Of a stretch of 64,000 bases of DNA, positions 43,340 through 52,468 are shown in pieces. The position numbers and the translations under genes were made by a program. The notes under the pieces are model-generated. The model was not told the DNA's origin and ran no database searches. It saw only the letters and a program-made list of their open reading frames with translations. The DNA comes from Nocardioides pini (GTDB lineage Bacteria; Actinomycetota; Actinomycetes; Propionibacteriales; Nocardioidaceae), in NCBI RefSeq assembly GCF_026712185.1, contig NZ_JAPPUX010000007.1:59722-123721 (forward strand), written 5' to 3'. Position 1 is the stretch's first letter. Each line of letters opens with the position of its first letter.

Positions 43340-44022
43340 CCTGGCTGAGCGTCACGTGCCTGTCGATGGCGGTCGCGGCGCTCGTCCCGTCGGTCCCGCG
43401 GGGCCTGCGCCGGCGCCCGGCCTCCTCGCCGGGCCTGCGCCCCCTCGCGGTGGCGGGCGTCGCGGTCGGCGCCTGGCTGTTCGTCGGAGGGGTGGCCGGG
43501 GTGCTGGTGGGGGTGGTGGCGGCCGTGGTCGCCCGGCGCGTGCTGGCCGCCGCGGAGCGGCCGTCCGCGCGCCGCGAGCGCGAGGAGGTGGAGCGGACGC
43601 TGCCGCACCTCGTCGACCTGTTCGCCGCCACGCTGCGCGCCGGCTCCGAGCCGGTCTCCGGCCTGGCGCAGGTGTGCGCCGCGCTCCCGGGCCCGGCAGC
43701 CGACCGGCTGGTCCCGGTCGTCGAGCAGGCCCGCTGGGGCGCCGCCGGCGTCGAGGCCTGGTCGGCGGTCGTCGACGACCCCGAGCTCGCCCCGCTGGCG
43801 CGGGCGATGGTCCGCTCGCAGCTGTCGGGCGCGTCCGTCGTGCAGAGCGTCGAGCGGCTCGCCGACGAGCTCCAGCGGGAGTCGCTCGCCCGCGCCGAGG
43901 ACGCCGCCCGCCGGGTCGGGGTGGCCGCGGCGATCCCGCTCGGCGCCTGCCTGCTCCCGGCGTTCATGCTGCTGGGCGTCGTGCCGACGGTGGCGTCGCT
44001 CTTCGGTTCGGTGACGCCGTGA
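43336..44022 (+). CDS. tadC: Tad platform membrane protein (T2SS F-type), TadC-like
   Basis: A 228-residue GspF-type protein: two N-terminal hydrophobic segments, cytosolic helices with LPHLVDLFAATLRAGSEPVSGLA, and a hydrophobic C-terminus (GVAAAIPLGACLLPAFMLLGVV). It pairs with the preceding TadB-like protein. It starts with GTG overlapping the upstream stop. A 141-base gap follows before the pilin-like gene. Confidence 0.83.
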   Translation: MTWLSVTCLSMAVAALVPSVPRGLRRRPASSPGLRPLAVAGVAVGAWLFVGGVAGVLVGVVAAVVARRVLAAAERPSARREREEVERTLPHLVDLFAATLRAGSEPVSGLAQVCAALPGPAADRLVPVVEQARWGAAGVEAWSAVVDDPELAPLARAMVRSQLSGASVVQSVERLADELQRESLARAEDAARRVGVAAAIPLGACLLPAFMLLGVVPTVASLFGSVTP

Positions 44023-44163
44023 CGGGCCGCTCGACGTCCACAGGGCCGCAGGTCCGGGTGCTCTCCACAGCCTCGTGCCCGGGGCCGTGCACGGAGATCC
44101 CCGGGCTCACAGGCTGGGTGCTCGACGGGGCTCATCGGGAGCCCCACGACGACAGGGGAACTG

Positions 44164-44367
44164 ATGAAGCTCACGCATCGCCTCGGACGGACCAGGACGG
44201 GCCGGTCGGGCATGGAGGCCGGCATCACCACGGCGGAGTACGCCGTCGGCACGGCCGCGGGGGCCGGCTTCGCCGGCCTGCTCTACACGCTGCTCACCGG
44301 CGCGTTCGGCGACCAGCTGCTCGGACGGCTGTTCAAGCACGTCATGGGCCTGCTCGGCATCGGGTGA
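44164..44367 (+). CDS. DUF4244 Flp-pilin-like small protein
   Basis: A 67-residue protein. After a basic N-terminus, GITTAEYAVGTAAGAGFAGLLYTLL resembles a Flp prepilin cleavage and hydrophobic region (x-G-x4-E-Y). DUF4244 members sit at this spot in actinobacterial tad loci (Rv3656c in M. tuberculosis) and are the presumed major pilin subunit. No prepilin peptidase gene is seen in the window. The stop overlaps the TadE-like gene. Confidence 0.85.
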   Translation: MKLTHRLGRTRTGRSGMEAGITTAEYAVGTAAGAGFAGLLYTLLTGAFGDQLLGRLFKHVMGLLGIG

Positions 44368-44744
44368 GGGCGGTGCGGCCTCACGGTAGACCCGCTCGCA
44401 CGGAGTCGGGGGCGGCGACGGCCGAGCTCGCGCTCGGCATCCCGCTGCTGCTGGCGCTGACCGTCGGCCTGGTCTGGATGCTGGCCGTCGGAGCGGCGCA
44501 GGTGCGCGTCGTCGACGCGTCCCGCGAGGCCGCCCGCGCCGTCGCCCGCGGGGACGACGTCGCCTCTGCTCAGGCGGTGGCGGCCCGGATCGCACCCGAG
44601 GGTGCCCGCGTGCGGGTCGACGTCGGTGGCTCCGACGTCGTGGTGACGACCAGCGTCCGGGTGACGGGTCCCGGCGGCCTGCTCGGCTCGCTGCCCGGTG
44701 TCACCGTGGCGGCCGAGGCCGTGGCCGTCGTGGAGGCGTCGTGA
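44364..44744 (+). CDS. TadE-like minor pseudopilin
   Basis: A 126-residue protein with the TadE-type motif ESGAATAELALGIPLLLALTVGLVW, i.e. a prepilin-like segment with conserved Glu, followed by an extracytoplasmic domain (VRVVDASREAARAVARGD). It has GTGA overlap with both neighbours, which keeps the small pilus proteins in fixed stoichiometry. Confidence 0.84.
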   Translation: MRAVRPHGRPARTESGAATAELALGIPLLLALTVGLVWMLAVGAAQVRVVDASREAARAVARGDDVASAQAVAARIAPEGARVRVDVGGSDVVVTTSVRVTGPGGLLGSLPGVTVAAEAVAVVEAS

Positions 44745-45106
44745 TGGCCGGCGGCGAGGGCCGCGGGGAGCGTGGCGGGGCGACGGTGCTGGTCGTGGCG
44801 ATGGCCGGGGTGCTGATGTTCGTGATGGCCGGCCTGGCCGCGGTCGGCGGCCTGGTGACGGCCCAGCGGCGAGCCCAGGCCGCAGCGGACCTCGCCGCCC
44901 TCGCAGCGGCCTCGGCGCTCGCTGCGCTCGGCGGACCGACGGACGCGTGCGCCGCGGCCGACCGGGTCGCGGGTGCGAATGCCGCGGTGCTCGACGCGTG
45001 CACGCCCGAGGGTCGCGCGGTCCGGGTCACCGTCTCGGTGCCCGGCCCGGACGTGCCGTGGAAGGAGGTGAGGGTGAGCGCCGAGGCGCGCGCCGGCCCC
45101 GGGTGA
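44741..45106 (+). CDS. TadG-like / Rv3654c-type secreted pilus-locus protein
   Basis: A 121-residue protein with a hydrophobic segment (GATVLVVAMAGVLMFVMAGL) and QRRAQAAADLAALAAASAL, the hallmark of Rv3654c-like/TadG-type helicase-locus proteins. C-terminal cysteine pair (DAC, DACTP). It probably works as a minor pseudopilin. It is the last gene of the locus, and a short spacer separates it from the convergent gene. Confidence 0.82.
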   Translation: MMAGGEGRGERGGATVLVVAMAGVLMFVMAGLAAVGGLVTAQRRAQAAADLAALAAASALAALGGPTDACAAADRVAGANAAVLDACTPEGRAVRVTVSVPGPDVPWKEVRVSAEARAGPG

Positions 45107-45146
45107 GCCGGCGGCGCCCGGCCGGGCCATGCGCCGAGGGGGAGCC

Positions 45147-45452
45147 TCAGACGGTGTCGCGACCCTCCGGGTCGTCGGTGCGGCGCTCGGCCTCGACCCG
45201 CTCGAGCTTCTGGTTGAGCTCGGTGAGCTCCTTGCGCTCGCGGCGATGGGCGAGGCTCCGCCGGGTGCCCCACTTGAGGAGCGCGAAGCCCCACAGGATG
45301 GCCGCTCCGGCGGCGACGCCGACGAAGAACGACTCCAGCGTGGTGACGTCGAAGCCGAGGAGCTCGCCACCCGAACCGGGCTCGCTGACGAAGAGCGCGG
45401 ACAGCACCGCGATGCCGCCGAGGATCATGAGGCCGAGGCCGAGGATCACCAT
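45147..45452 (-). CDS. Small two-helix membrane protein with basic coiled-coil tail
   Basis: A 101-residue protein. Hydrophobic segments lie at about 3-22 and 42-61. A highly charged amphipathic tail (LAHRRERKELTELNQKLERVEAE) follows, probably a coiled coil. It resembles LapA-like or DUF1049-type proteins but I do not assign it firmly. It lies just downstream of the helicase gene on the same strand. Confidence 0.7.
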   Translation of the reverse strand: MVILGLGLMILGGIAVLSALFVSEPGSGGELLGFDVTTLESFFVGVAAGAAILWGFALLKWGTRRSLAHRRERKELTELNQKLERVEAERRTDDPEGRDTV

Positions 45453-45461
45453 GGGTCGAAT

Positions 45462-47810
45462 CTAGTCCCATCCATCCACACGCGGTGCCCCCGACAGGAG
45501 CGCGTCGAGCAGGGAGATGGCGCCGTCCTTGTCGAGGGGGTTGTTCTGGTTGCCGCACTTCGGTGACTGGATGCACGACGGGCAGCCGCTGGCGCACTCG
45601 CAGCTGGCGATCGCCTCGCGGGTGGCGGTGAGCCACGCGACGGCCGTGCGGAACCCGCGCTCGGAGAAGCCAGCACCGCCCGGGTGGCCGTCGTAGACGA
45701 AGACGGTGAGCACGCCCGTGTCGGCGTGGCGTGCCGTGGAGACGCCGCCGATGTCCCAGCGGTCGCAGGTCGCGAAGAGGGGGAGCAGGCCGATCGAGCA
45801 GTGCTCGGCCGCGTGCGCCGCGCCCGGCACGTCGAGCGCGGCGAGGCCGGCCTCGGCCACGACGTCGTCGGGGACCGTCCACCACACCGCCGTCGTGCGC
45901 AGGGTGCGCTCCGGCAGCTCGAGGGGCTCCTCCGCCAGCACCTCGCCGCCGGGCTGGCGCCGCTTGAGGAAGGACACCACCTGGTGCGACACGTCGACCT
46001 CGCCGAGGGACAGCTCGCAGCCGCCCCACGACCGGCGCTCGCGGGTGGTCACGATGCTGATGTCGGTGACCTCCCGCGCCGTGGTGGAGTACGACGGCTC
46101 GTCGCGGCGCATGGTCGCGACGTGGTGCTCGAGGTCGAGGTCCTCGACCAGCCAGGTCTCGCCCTGGTGCACGTAGACCGCGCCGGGGTGGGCCTGGTTG
46201 TGGGCGCCGCCCGCGTCGACGGTGCCGACGACCCGACCGGTGTCGGCCTCGATCAGCTGCACGGGCGACCCGCCGGCCGACCGGATGTCGGCCAGGTCGG
46301 CCGCCCGGCTCCGGTCGGTCCAGAACCAGCCGCGCGGCCGCCGCCGCAGCAGCCCGAGCGTCGTCAGCTCGTCGACGACCTCCCGGGCCGTCTGCCCGAA
46401 GAGCGGCAGGTCGGCCTCGGTGAGCGGCTGCTCCTGGGCCGCCGCGCAGAGGTGCGGTCCCATCACGTGCGGGTTCGACGGGTCGAAGACCGAGGCCTCG
46501 ACCGGTGCCCCGATGAGCTTGTCGGGGTGGGTGACGAGGTAGGTGTCGAGGGGGTCGTCCTTGGCGACCAGCACCCCGAGCGCGTCCTGCGCGCCGCGAC
46601 CGGCCCGTCCCACCTGCTGCCAGAACGCCGCCCGCGTGCCGGGGAAGCCGGCGATGAGCACGGCGTCGAGACCGCTGATGTCGATCCCCAGCTCGAGGGC
46701 GTTGGTCGCGGCCAGGCCGACCAGGTCGCCCCGGCGAAGCGCGGCCTCGAGCGCCCGGCGCTCCTCGGGGAGGTAGCCGCCGCGGTAGGCCGCGACCCGG
46801 TCCGGCAGCGACGGGTCGACCTCGGCGAGCAGCTCGGCCGCGGACAGGGCGACCTGCTCGGCGCCACGCCTCGAGCGGATGAACGCCAGCGTGCGCACGT
46901 CCTCGGCCACCAGGTCGGCGAGCAGGTCGGCGACCTCCGACGACGCCGCGCGGCGCACCGGCGCGCCGTTCTCACCCGCGTGCGAGGTGAACGGCGGCTC
47001 CCAGAGCAGCAGCGACACCCGGCCGCGGGGGGAGTCGTCGCGGGTCAGGGCGACGACGTCGAGGCCCGTCAGCCGTGAGGCCGTGACCTCCGGCTCGGCG
47101 ACGGTCGCCGAGGCGAGCACGAACGTCGGGTGGGCGCCGTAGGTCGCGCACACCCGCCGCAGCCGGCGCAGCACGTGGGAGACGTGCGCCCCGAAGACGC
47201 CGCGGTAGTGGTGGCACTCGTCGACCACGACGTACTGCAGCGACCCCAGCAGCCGCGACCACCGGTGGTGGGAGGGCAGCAGCGACCGGTGGAGCATGTC
47301 GGGGTTGGTGAGGACGTACTCCCCGAAGTCGCGGGTCCAGTCCCGCTCCTCGCGCGAGCTGTCACCGTCGTGCGCCGCGAGGCGGACGTCGAGGCCGAGC
47401 GAGGACAGGCCGGCGAGCTGGTCGTGGGCCAGCGCCTTGGTCGGGGCGAGGTAGAGCACCGACGCACCCCGCTCGCCACGCGGTCCGCGGGCGGCGCGGA
47501 TCGCCGACAGCGCCGGCAGCTGGTAGGCGAGCGACTTGCCCGACGCCGTGCCGGTCGCGACGATCACGTGGTCGCCGGCGTGGGCCGCCTCGGCGGCCAC
47601 CACCTGGTGGCGCCAGGGCCGCGCGACACCCTGGGCGGCGTAGGCCCCGCGGACGTCGTCGGGCACCCAGTCCGGCCAGTCCTCGTGCACCGCCTCCCGG
47701 GCGGGCAGCACCTCCAGGTGGCGCAGCCGGTCCTCCCGGCCGGGCACGCCCGAGAGTCGACGGACCAGCGTGTCGACCGGCGGCAGGACGCCGGGGCGGG
47801 AGGGCTTCAC
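45462..47810 (-). CDS. DEAD/DEAH-box helicase with DUF1998 zinc domain, MrfA-like
   Basis: A 782-residue SF2 helicase. Walker A ATGTASGKSLA near 85, motif II DECHH near 197, SATV (motif III) and GRAGRG (motif VI) are intact. The C-terminal DUF1998-type domain ends with a cysteine cluster (C737, C739, C743, C746, C752) that should bind zinc. Members such as MrfA of Bacillus and Hrq1 unwind DNA 3'-5' and help repair mitomycin-type lesions. It is conserved at this location in actinobacteria (between tad genes and topA). GTG start at 47810. Confidence 0.9.
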   Translation of the reverse strand: MKPSRPGVLPPVDTLVRRLSGVPGREDRLRHLEVLPAREAVHEDWPDWVPDDVRGAYAAQGVARPWRHQVVAAEAAHAGDHVIVATGTASGKSLAYQLPALSAIRAARGPRGERGASVLYLAPTKALAHDQLAGLSSLGLDVRLAAHDGDSSREERDWTRDFGEYVLTNPDMLHRSLLPSHHRWSRLLGSLQYVVVDECHHYRGVFGAHVSHVLRRLRRVCATYGAHPTFVLASATVAEPEVTASRLTGLDVVALTRDDSPRGRVSLLLWEPPFTSHAGENGAPVRRAASSEVADLLADLVAEDVRTLAFIRSRRGAEQVALSAAELLAEVDPSLPDRVAAYRGGYLPEERRALEAALRRGDLVGLAATNALELGIDISGLDAVLIAGFPGTRAAFWQQVGRAGRGAQDALGVLVAKDDPLDTYLVTHPDKLIGAPVEASVFDPSNPHVMGPHLCAAAQEQPLTEADLPLFGQTAREVVDELTTLGLLRRRPRGWFWTDRSRAADLADIRSAGGSPVQLIEADTGRVVGTVDAGGAHNQAHPGAVYVHQGETWLVEDLDLEHHVATMRRDEPSYSTTAREVTDISIVTTRERRSWGGCELSLGEVDVSHQVVSFLKRRQPGGEVLAEEPLELPERTLRTTAVWWTVPDDVVAEAGLAALDVPGAAHAAEHCSIGLLPLFATCDRWDIGGVSTARHADTGVLTVFVYDGHPGGAGFSERGFRTAVAWLTATREAIASCECASGCPSCIQSPKCGNQNNPLDKDGAISLLDALLSGAPRVDGWD

Positions 47811-47986
47811 TCCGTCAAGTGTGGCAAAGGGCAGGGACGTCGCCCGAGGCGGCGGGAGGGGTCATGTGAGGAGGAGTCCTGCGGAACCCTTGTGACTCGT
47901 GGTTTGATACCACCCGGAAGAAGGAAGGGGCACCTGCGTGCCCGCAGGCGCACTGTCCGAACGAGTTCGGGGACCGGGGAGCAGTC

Positions 47987-48322
47987 GTGGATCTCACCCT
48001 TGCGACACGCGAGGTGGACGGCCGTGCCGTCGTTGCCGTCGGCGGCGAGATCGACGTCTACACCGCGCCCAAGCTGCGTGACTGCATCACCGAGCTGGTC
48101 GGCGCCGGCACCTACGACATCGTGATCGACCTCGAGGCGGTCGAGTTCCTCGACTCCACGGGCCTCGGCGTGCTCGTCGGCGGGCTCAAGAAGGTCCGCG
48201 CCCACGACGGGTCGCTCGACCTGGTCTGCACCCAGGAGCGGCTCCTCAAGATCTTCCGCATCACCGGCCTGGCGAAGGTGTTCGTGATCCACGACTCCGT
48301 CGGCCTCGCGCCCGGCGCCTGA
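47987..48322 (+). CDS. bldG: Anti-sigma factor antagonist, BldG type
   Basis: A 111-residue STAS-domain protein, very close to Streptomyces BldG: GGEIDVYTAPKLRD at 19-32, FLDSTGLGVLVGGLKKVRAH at 54-73 with the phosphorylated serine at S57, and IFRITGL. When dephosphorylated it binds anti-sigma factors and frees sigma. In Streptomyces it controls development and stress responses. The usual anti-sigma partner gene next to it is missing here; a terminator and hppA follow instead. Confidence 0.93.
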   Translation: MDLTLATREVDGRAVVAVGGEIDVYTAPKLRDCITELVGAGTYDIVIDLEAVEFLDSTGLGVLVGGLKKVRAHDGSLDLVCTQERLLKIFRITGLAKVFVIHDSVGLAPGA

Positions 48323-48340
48323 GCCGAGCACCCGCCACCA

Positions 48341-48368
48341 CCCCTCCGGACGTGTCCGGAGGGGTTTT
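48341..48368 (+). terminator. Intrinsic terminator after bldG
   Basis: A perfect 10-bp GC stem (48341-48350 with 48355-48364), 4-base loop and a TTTT tract. This is one of the few terminators here with a T-tract. Confidence 0.88.
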
Positions 48369-48412
48369 GTCACGTTCGAACCGAGGCCCGGACCAGATAG
48401 GCGGTGTGGTGT

Positions 48413-48442
48413 GGGTCACGCCCTCCCGTGATCTGGGTCACG
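48413..48442. promoter_or_regulatory. Crp-like operator candidate before hppA
   Basis: Alternating half-sites TCACG (48416), CGTGA (48427) and TCACG (48438), each separated by six bases. The centre GTGA-n6-TCAC (48428-48441) fits the Crp-type consensus. The -10-like TAGACT lies at 48449-48454. A similar element occurs at 52474 before the PQQ-type dehydrogenase. Confidence 0.45.
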
Positions 48443-48508
48443 TCTGCGTAGACTCCGGCGCGTTCACGGATCTTTTCCAGTGCCAGATCAAGTCCGAGGA
48501 GGACACGC

Positions 48509-50839
48509 ATGACGGGGATCTTGCCCGCGGTCGTCGCGGAGCCTGAGCTCGAAGGTGGCAACCTCGTCCTGGTGGTCGTCGTCGCCCTGATCGCGCTCGG
48601 CGCGCTCGGGATGGCCGCGATGTTCAGGTCGCAGGTGCTCGCCGCGGGTGAGGGCACCGACAACATGAAGACGATCGCCCAGGCCGTCCAGGAGGGCGCC
48701 AACGCCTACCTGCAGCGGCAGTTCCGCACGCTCGCGGTCTTCGCCGTCGTGGCGTTCGTGGTCCTGTTCGCGCTGCCCGCGGACGACATGACCGTCCGCA
48801 TCGGCCGCTCCATCTTCTTCCTCGTCGGCGCGGGGTTCTCCGCTGCCATCGGCTACCTCGGCATGAGCCTGGCCGTGCGCGCGAACCTGCGCGTCGCGGC
48901 CGCCGCCGAGACGGAGGGCCGCGACCCGGCGATGACCATCGGCTTCCGCACCGGCGCCTTCGTCGGCATGGCCACGGTCGGTCTCGGGCTCCTCGGCGCC
49001 AGCGTCGTGGTGCTGCTCTTCAAGGACCAGGCACCCCACGTGCTCGAGGGCTTCGGCTTCGGCGCCGCCCTGCTCGCCATGTTCATGCGTGTCGGTGGCG
49101 GCATCTTCACCAAGGCCGCCGACGTCGGCGCCGACCTCGTCGGCAAGGTGGAGAACAACATCCCCGAGGACGACCCGCGCAACGCCGCCACCATCGCGGA
49201 CAACGTCGGCGACAACGTCGGCGACTGCGCCGGCATGGCGGCCGACCTCTTCGAGTCGTACGCCGTGACGCTGGTCGCCGCGCTGATCCTCGGCGCCGCC
49301 GCGTTCGGCGACCAGGGCCTGGTCTTCCCGCTGCTGATCCCCACGATCGGCGCGCTGACCGCGGTGCTCGGTGTCTTCATCACCAGGCCGAGGGCCGGCG
49401 AGAACGGCCTGACCACGATCAACCGCGCGTTCTACATCTCCGCCGCCGTCGGCGCGGTCGCCTCGGTGGTCCTGTCCTACGCCTACCTCCCCGCCACGTT
49501 CGCCGGGTTCGACAACGTGACCGGCGTCGACATGGCCGACGCCTCCGGCGACCCGCGGCTGATCGCGAGCCTCGCCGTGGTGATCGGCATCGTGATGGCC
49601 GCGGGCATCCTGGCCCTCACCGGCTACTACACCGGCACCGAGTACCGCCCCGTCAAGGACGTCGGCAAGACCTCGCTCACCGGCCCCGCGACCGTCATCC
49701 TGTCCGGCCTGAGCGTGGGCTTCGAGTCGGCCGTCTACACGACGCTCGTGATCGGGGCCGCCGTCTTCGGTGCCTTCCTGCTCGGCGGCGCGACGGTCAC
49801 CGTCTCGCTCTTCGCGGTGGCGCTCGCCGGCTGCGGCCTGCTGACCACCGTCGGCGTCATCGTCGCGATGGACACCTTCGGCCCGGTCTCCGACAACGCC
49901 CAGGGCATCGCCGAGATGTCCGGCGACGTCAGCGAGCAGGGCGCGCAGATCCTCACCGAGCTCGACGCCGTCGGCAACACCACCAAGGCCATCACCAAGG
50001 GCATCGCGATCGCCACGGCCGTGCTGGCCGCGACCGCGCTGTTCGGCTCGTACTCCACATCGGTCGCGGACGCGGTCCTCGACGCCGGGGCGCTCAGCGC
50101 CGACGACGAGACAGCACTGAACTTCCTCGTCTACAACCCCGGCGTCCTGGTCGGCGTGCTCCTCGGCGCCGCGGTCGTGTTCCTCTTCTCCGGCCTCGCG
50201 ATCAACGCGGTCGCCCGCGCCGCCGGCGCCGTCGTCTTCGAGGTGCGCCGCCAGTTCCGCGAGATCCCCGGGATCATGGAGGGCACGGGTCGGCCGGAGT
50301 ACGGCAAGGTCGTCGACATCGTCACCCGCGACTCGCTGCGCGAGCTGATCACCCCCGGCATCCTGGCCGTGATGGCGCCCATCGCCGTCGGCTTCGGCCT
50401 CGGTGTCGCAGCGCTGGCCGGCTTCCTCGCCGGTGCGATCGGCACGGGCACGCTGATGGCCGTCTTCCTGGCCAACGCGGGCGGCGCCTGGGACAACGCG
50501 AAGAAGCTCGTCGAGGACGGTCACCACGGCGGCAAGGGCTCCGAGGCCCACGCGGCCACCGTCATCGGCGACACCGTCGGCGACCCGTTCAAGGACACCG
50601 CCGGCCCGGCCATCAACCCGCTCATCAAGGTGATGAACCTGGTGTCGCTGCTCATCGCCAGCGCCATCGTGTCGATGAGCGTCGGCGAGGACCAGAACGA
50701 CGTCCTGCGGATCGCGATCGCGCTGGTGGCAGTCGCGATCATCACCGTCGCGGTCGTCATCTCCAAGAAGCGCGAGGTGGCGATCGCGGACGACGGTGAC
50801 AACGCCGGCTCGTCGTCGTTCGCGCCGCACCACGCCTGA
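48509..50839 (+). CDS. hppA: Membrane-bound proton-translocating pyrophosphatase (K+-independent type)
   Basis: A 776-residue integral membrane enzyme with about 16 helices that couples PPi hydrolysis to H+ export. Signature blocks: DVGADLVGKVENNIPEDDPR, NVGDNVGDCAGM and DTFGPVSDNAQGIAEMS. GNTTKA carries the lysine found in K+-independent enzymes (Ala in K+-dependent ones). GAGGAGG lies 6 bases before the ATG. A strong terminator follows, so it is monocistronic. It is probably a proton-gradient supplier under energy stress. Confidence 0.96.
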   Translation: MTGILPAVVAEPELEGGNLVLVVVVALIALGALGMAAMFRSQVLAAGEGTDNMKTIAQAVQEGANAYLQRQFRTLAVFAVVAFVVLFALPADDMTVRIGRSIFFLVGAGFSAAIGYLGMSLAVRANLRVAAAAETEGRDPAMTIGFRTGAFVGMATVGLGLLGASVVVLLFKDQAPHVLEGFGFGAALLAMFMRVGGGIFTKAADVGADLVGKVENNIPEDDPRNAATIADNVGDNVGDCAGMAADLFESYAVTLVAALILGAAAFGDQGLVFPLLIPTIGALTAVLGVFITRPRAGENGLTTINRAFYISAAVGAVASVVLSYAYLPATFAGFDNVTGVDMADASGDPRLIASLAVVIGIVMAAGILALTGYYTGTEYRPVKDVGKTSLTGPATVILSGLSVGFESAVYTTLVIGAAVFGAFLLGGATVTVSLFAVALAGCGLLTTVGVIVAMDTFGPVSDNAQGIAEMSGDVSEQGAQILTELDAVGNTTKAITKGIAIATAVLAATALFGSYSTSVADAVLDAGALSADDETALNFLVYNPGVLVGVLLGAAVVFLFSGLAINAVARAAGAVVFEVRRQFREIPGIMEGTGRPEYGKVVDIVTRDSLRELITPGILAVMAPIAVGFGLGVAALAGFLAGAIGTGTLMAVFLANAGGAWDNAKKLVEDGHHGGKGSEAHAATVIGDTVGDPFKDTAGPAINPLIKVMNLVSLLIASAIVSMSVGEDQNDVLRIAIALVAVAIITVAVVISKKREVAIADDGDNAGSSSFAPHHA

Positions 50840-50861
50840 CGCCCTCCGGCGTACGACGTCG

Positions 50862-50895
50862 GCGGCCCGTCGCTCCTCCGGGAGCGGCGGGCCGC
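50862..50895 (+). terminator. Hairpin terminator after hppA
   Basis: A 15-bp stem (50862-50876 with 50881-50895) with one G-T pair and a 4-base loop, 22 bases after the stop. Confidence 0.82.
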
Positions 50896-50929
50896 TGTCA
50901 CGTCCGTGGGTGTCTGCGAGGCTGGTGCC

Positions 50930-52399
50930 ATGCCGTCCGACCTCGACTTCGCCGGGCCCCTGCGCGAGGCCCTGCTCGCCGCCGACTTCACCTACGACCG
51001 GGTCGCCGAGGCGATCGGCGAGCAGGCGCACCGGGCGCTCGGACGCAACGAGACGCTCCCCGCGCTGCGTCGTACGACGTCGGGCGCACCGCTCGACACG
51101 CTGGTCCGGCTGTTCCTGCTGCAGACCCGGGTGGCGCGCGACCACGCGGAGCGGGCGCTGCCCGGCCTGGTCGACCGGCTCTGCAACGCCGGGCTGCTGG
51201 AGCAGAGCGTCGGCGAGGTCGCGGCCCGGACGGACTGTCGTCCCTATGCGACGGACGAGCGTGACCTCTGGGTCGTCTCCGACCTGACGCCCGGCCTCGA
51301 CGGCGCCCCGGTCGCCGTCGGCCCGGACCACGTCCTCGGCATCTCCAGCGCCTCGACGAGCCTGGCCCAGCTGACGATGCGTGAGCCGGTGGGCAGCGCG
51401 CTGGACCTGGGCACCGGGTGTGGCGTGCAGGCGCTGCACCTCGCGGCGCACGCGAGCTCCGTGGTCGCGACCGACGTCAACGAGCGCGCCCTCTGGATGA
51501 CCCGGCTCAACGCCGCCCTCAACGAGGTCGAGGTCGACGTGCGGGGCGGGTCGTTCTTCGAGCCGGTGACGGGCGAGCGCTTCGACCTGGTCGCCACGAA
51601 CCCGCCCTTCGTGATCTCGCCGGCGACCGGTGAGCGCCTGGTCTACCGCGACTCCGGCCTCCCCGGGGACCGGGTCGTCGAGCACATCGTGCGCACCGGC
51701 CCCGACCACCTCACCGAGGGCGGCTGGTTGCAGGTCCTGGCCAACTGGGCCGTCGTCGACGGCCGGCCCTGGGACGAGCGGCTCGGGTCGTGGCTGCGCG
51801 ACGACTGCGATGCGCTGGTCGTCCAGCGGGAGACCCTGGACCCGTCGGCCTACGTCGAGCTGTGGCTCAAGGACAGCGGCCACCACGGGCGCCCCGACTA
51901 CGCCGAGCGCTACGACACCTGGCTGTCGTGGCTGGAGGGGACGGGGATCGAGGGAGTCGGGTTCGGCTGGATCAACGTGCGGCGCGGCGGCGCCGGCCGC
52001 CACGAGCTGATCGAGTGGCCCTACGACGTCGAGCAGCCGATCGGCCCGGCCGTCCGGGCCTGGGGCTCGGCGGCGACGGCCCTGCGCGGCCTCACCGACG
52101 ACGAGCTGCTGCGCAGCACGTTGCGCGCTCGGGACGACGTGCAGCAGGAGACGGTCGGCCGGCCCGGTGCGGAGGACCCCGAGGCGATCGTGCTGCGCCA
52201 GCAGCGTGGCTTCCGGCGGGCGCGGACGGCCGACACGGTCGAGGCCGCCCTCGTCGGGGCCAGCGACGGCGACCTGGCGCTCGGCCAGCTGCTCGGCGCC
52301 ATCGCGGCCCTCCTGGAGCGCGACGAGGCCGAGCTCCGCGAGACCTACCTGCCCGTGGTGCGCGAGCTGGTGGGGGAGGGCTTCCTGGTCCTCGGCTGA
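50930..52399 (+). CDS. SAM-dependent methyltransferase with NPPF motif
   Basis: A 489-residue protein. An N-terminal helical domain (about 1-110) precedes a Rossmann methyltransferase domain with LDLGTGCGVQALHLA near 152-166 and DLVATNPPFVIS near 218. NPPF is typical of enzymes that methylate amide or exocyclic nitrogen (HemK/PrmC, RsmC or adenine-N6 types). A C-terminal helical domain completes it. Gene order between hppA and topA is conserved in Streptomyces. Substrate probably tRNA/rRNA or protein; not determined. Confidence 0.85.
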   Translation: MPSDLDFAGPLREALLAADFTYDRVAEAIGEQAHRALGRNETLPALRRTTSGAPLDTLVRLFLLQTRVARDHAERALPGLVDRLCNAGLLEQSVGEVAARTDCRPYATDERDLWVVSDLTPGLDGAPVAVGPDHVLGISSASTSLAQLTMREPVGSALDLGTGCGVQALHLAAHASSVVATDVNERALWMTRLNAALNEVEVDVRGGSFFEPVTGERFDLVATNPPFVISPATGERLVYRDSGLPGDRVVEHIVRTGPDHLTEGGWLQVLANWAVVDGRPWDERLGSWLRDDCDALVVQRETLDPSAYVELWLKDSGHHGRPDYAERYDTWLSWLEGTGIEGVGFGWINVRRGGAGRHELIEWPYDVEQPIGPAVRAWGSAATALRGLTDDELLRSTLRARDDVQQETVGRPGAEDPEAIVLRQQRGFRRARTADTVEAALVGASDGDLALGQLLGAIAALLERDEAELRETYLPVVRELVGEGFLVLG

Positions 52400-52468
52400 G
52401 GCCCACCGCTGGGGGTGGTCCCACGACTGCCGACTTGTGTCGATAGGCGGACAAAAGTCGCCTGCTCG

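Noticed and set aside
40398..44252. A 1284-codon open frame on the minus strand across the tad locus
   Set aside because: Low-complexity Ser/Arg/Pro/Ala-rich translation with no domains; the plus strand has seven overlapping tad genes with clear motifs.
48470..48508. Possible extra small gene between bldG and hppA (missing anti-sigma partner)
   Set aside because: The interval is only about 185 bases, with a terminator and promoter elements; no frame has a start, ribosome site and RsbW-like motifs.
48488..52003. A 1171-codon open frame on the minus strand opposite hppA
   Set aside because: It is composed of Asp/Glu/His/Arg/Gly-rich low-complexity sequence mirroring hppA and the methyltransferase gene; it has no ribosome site or homology.
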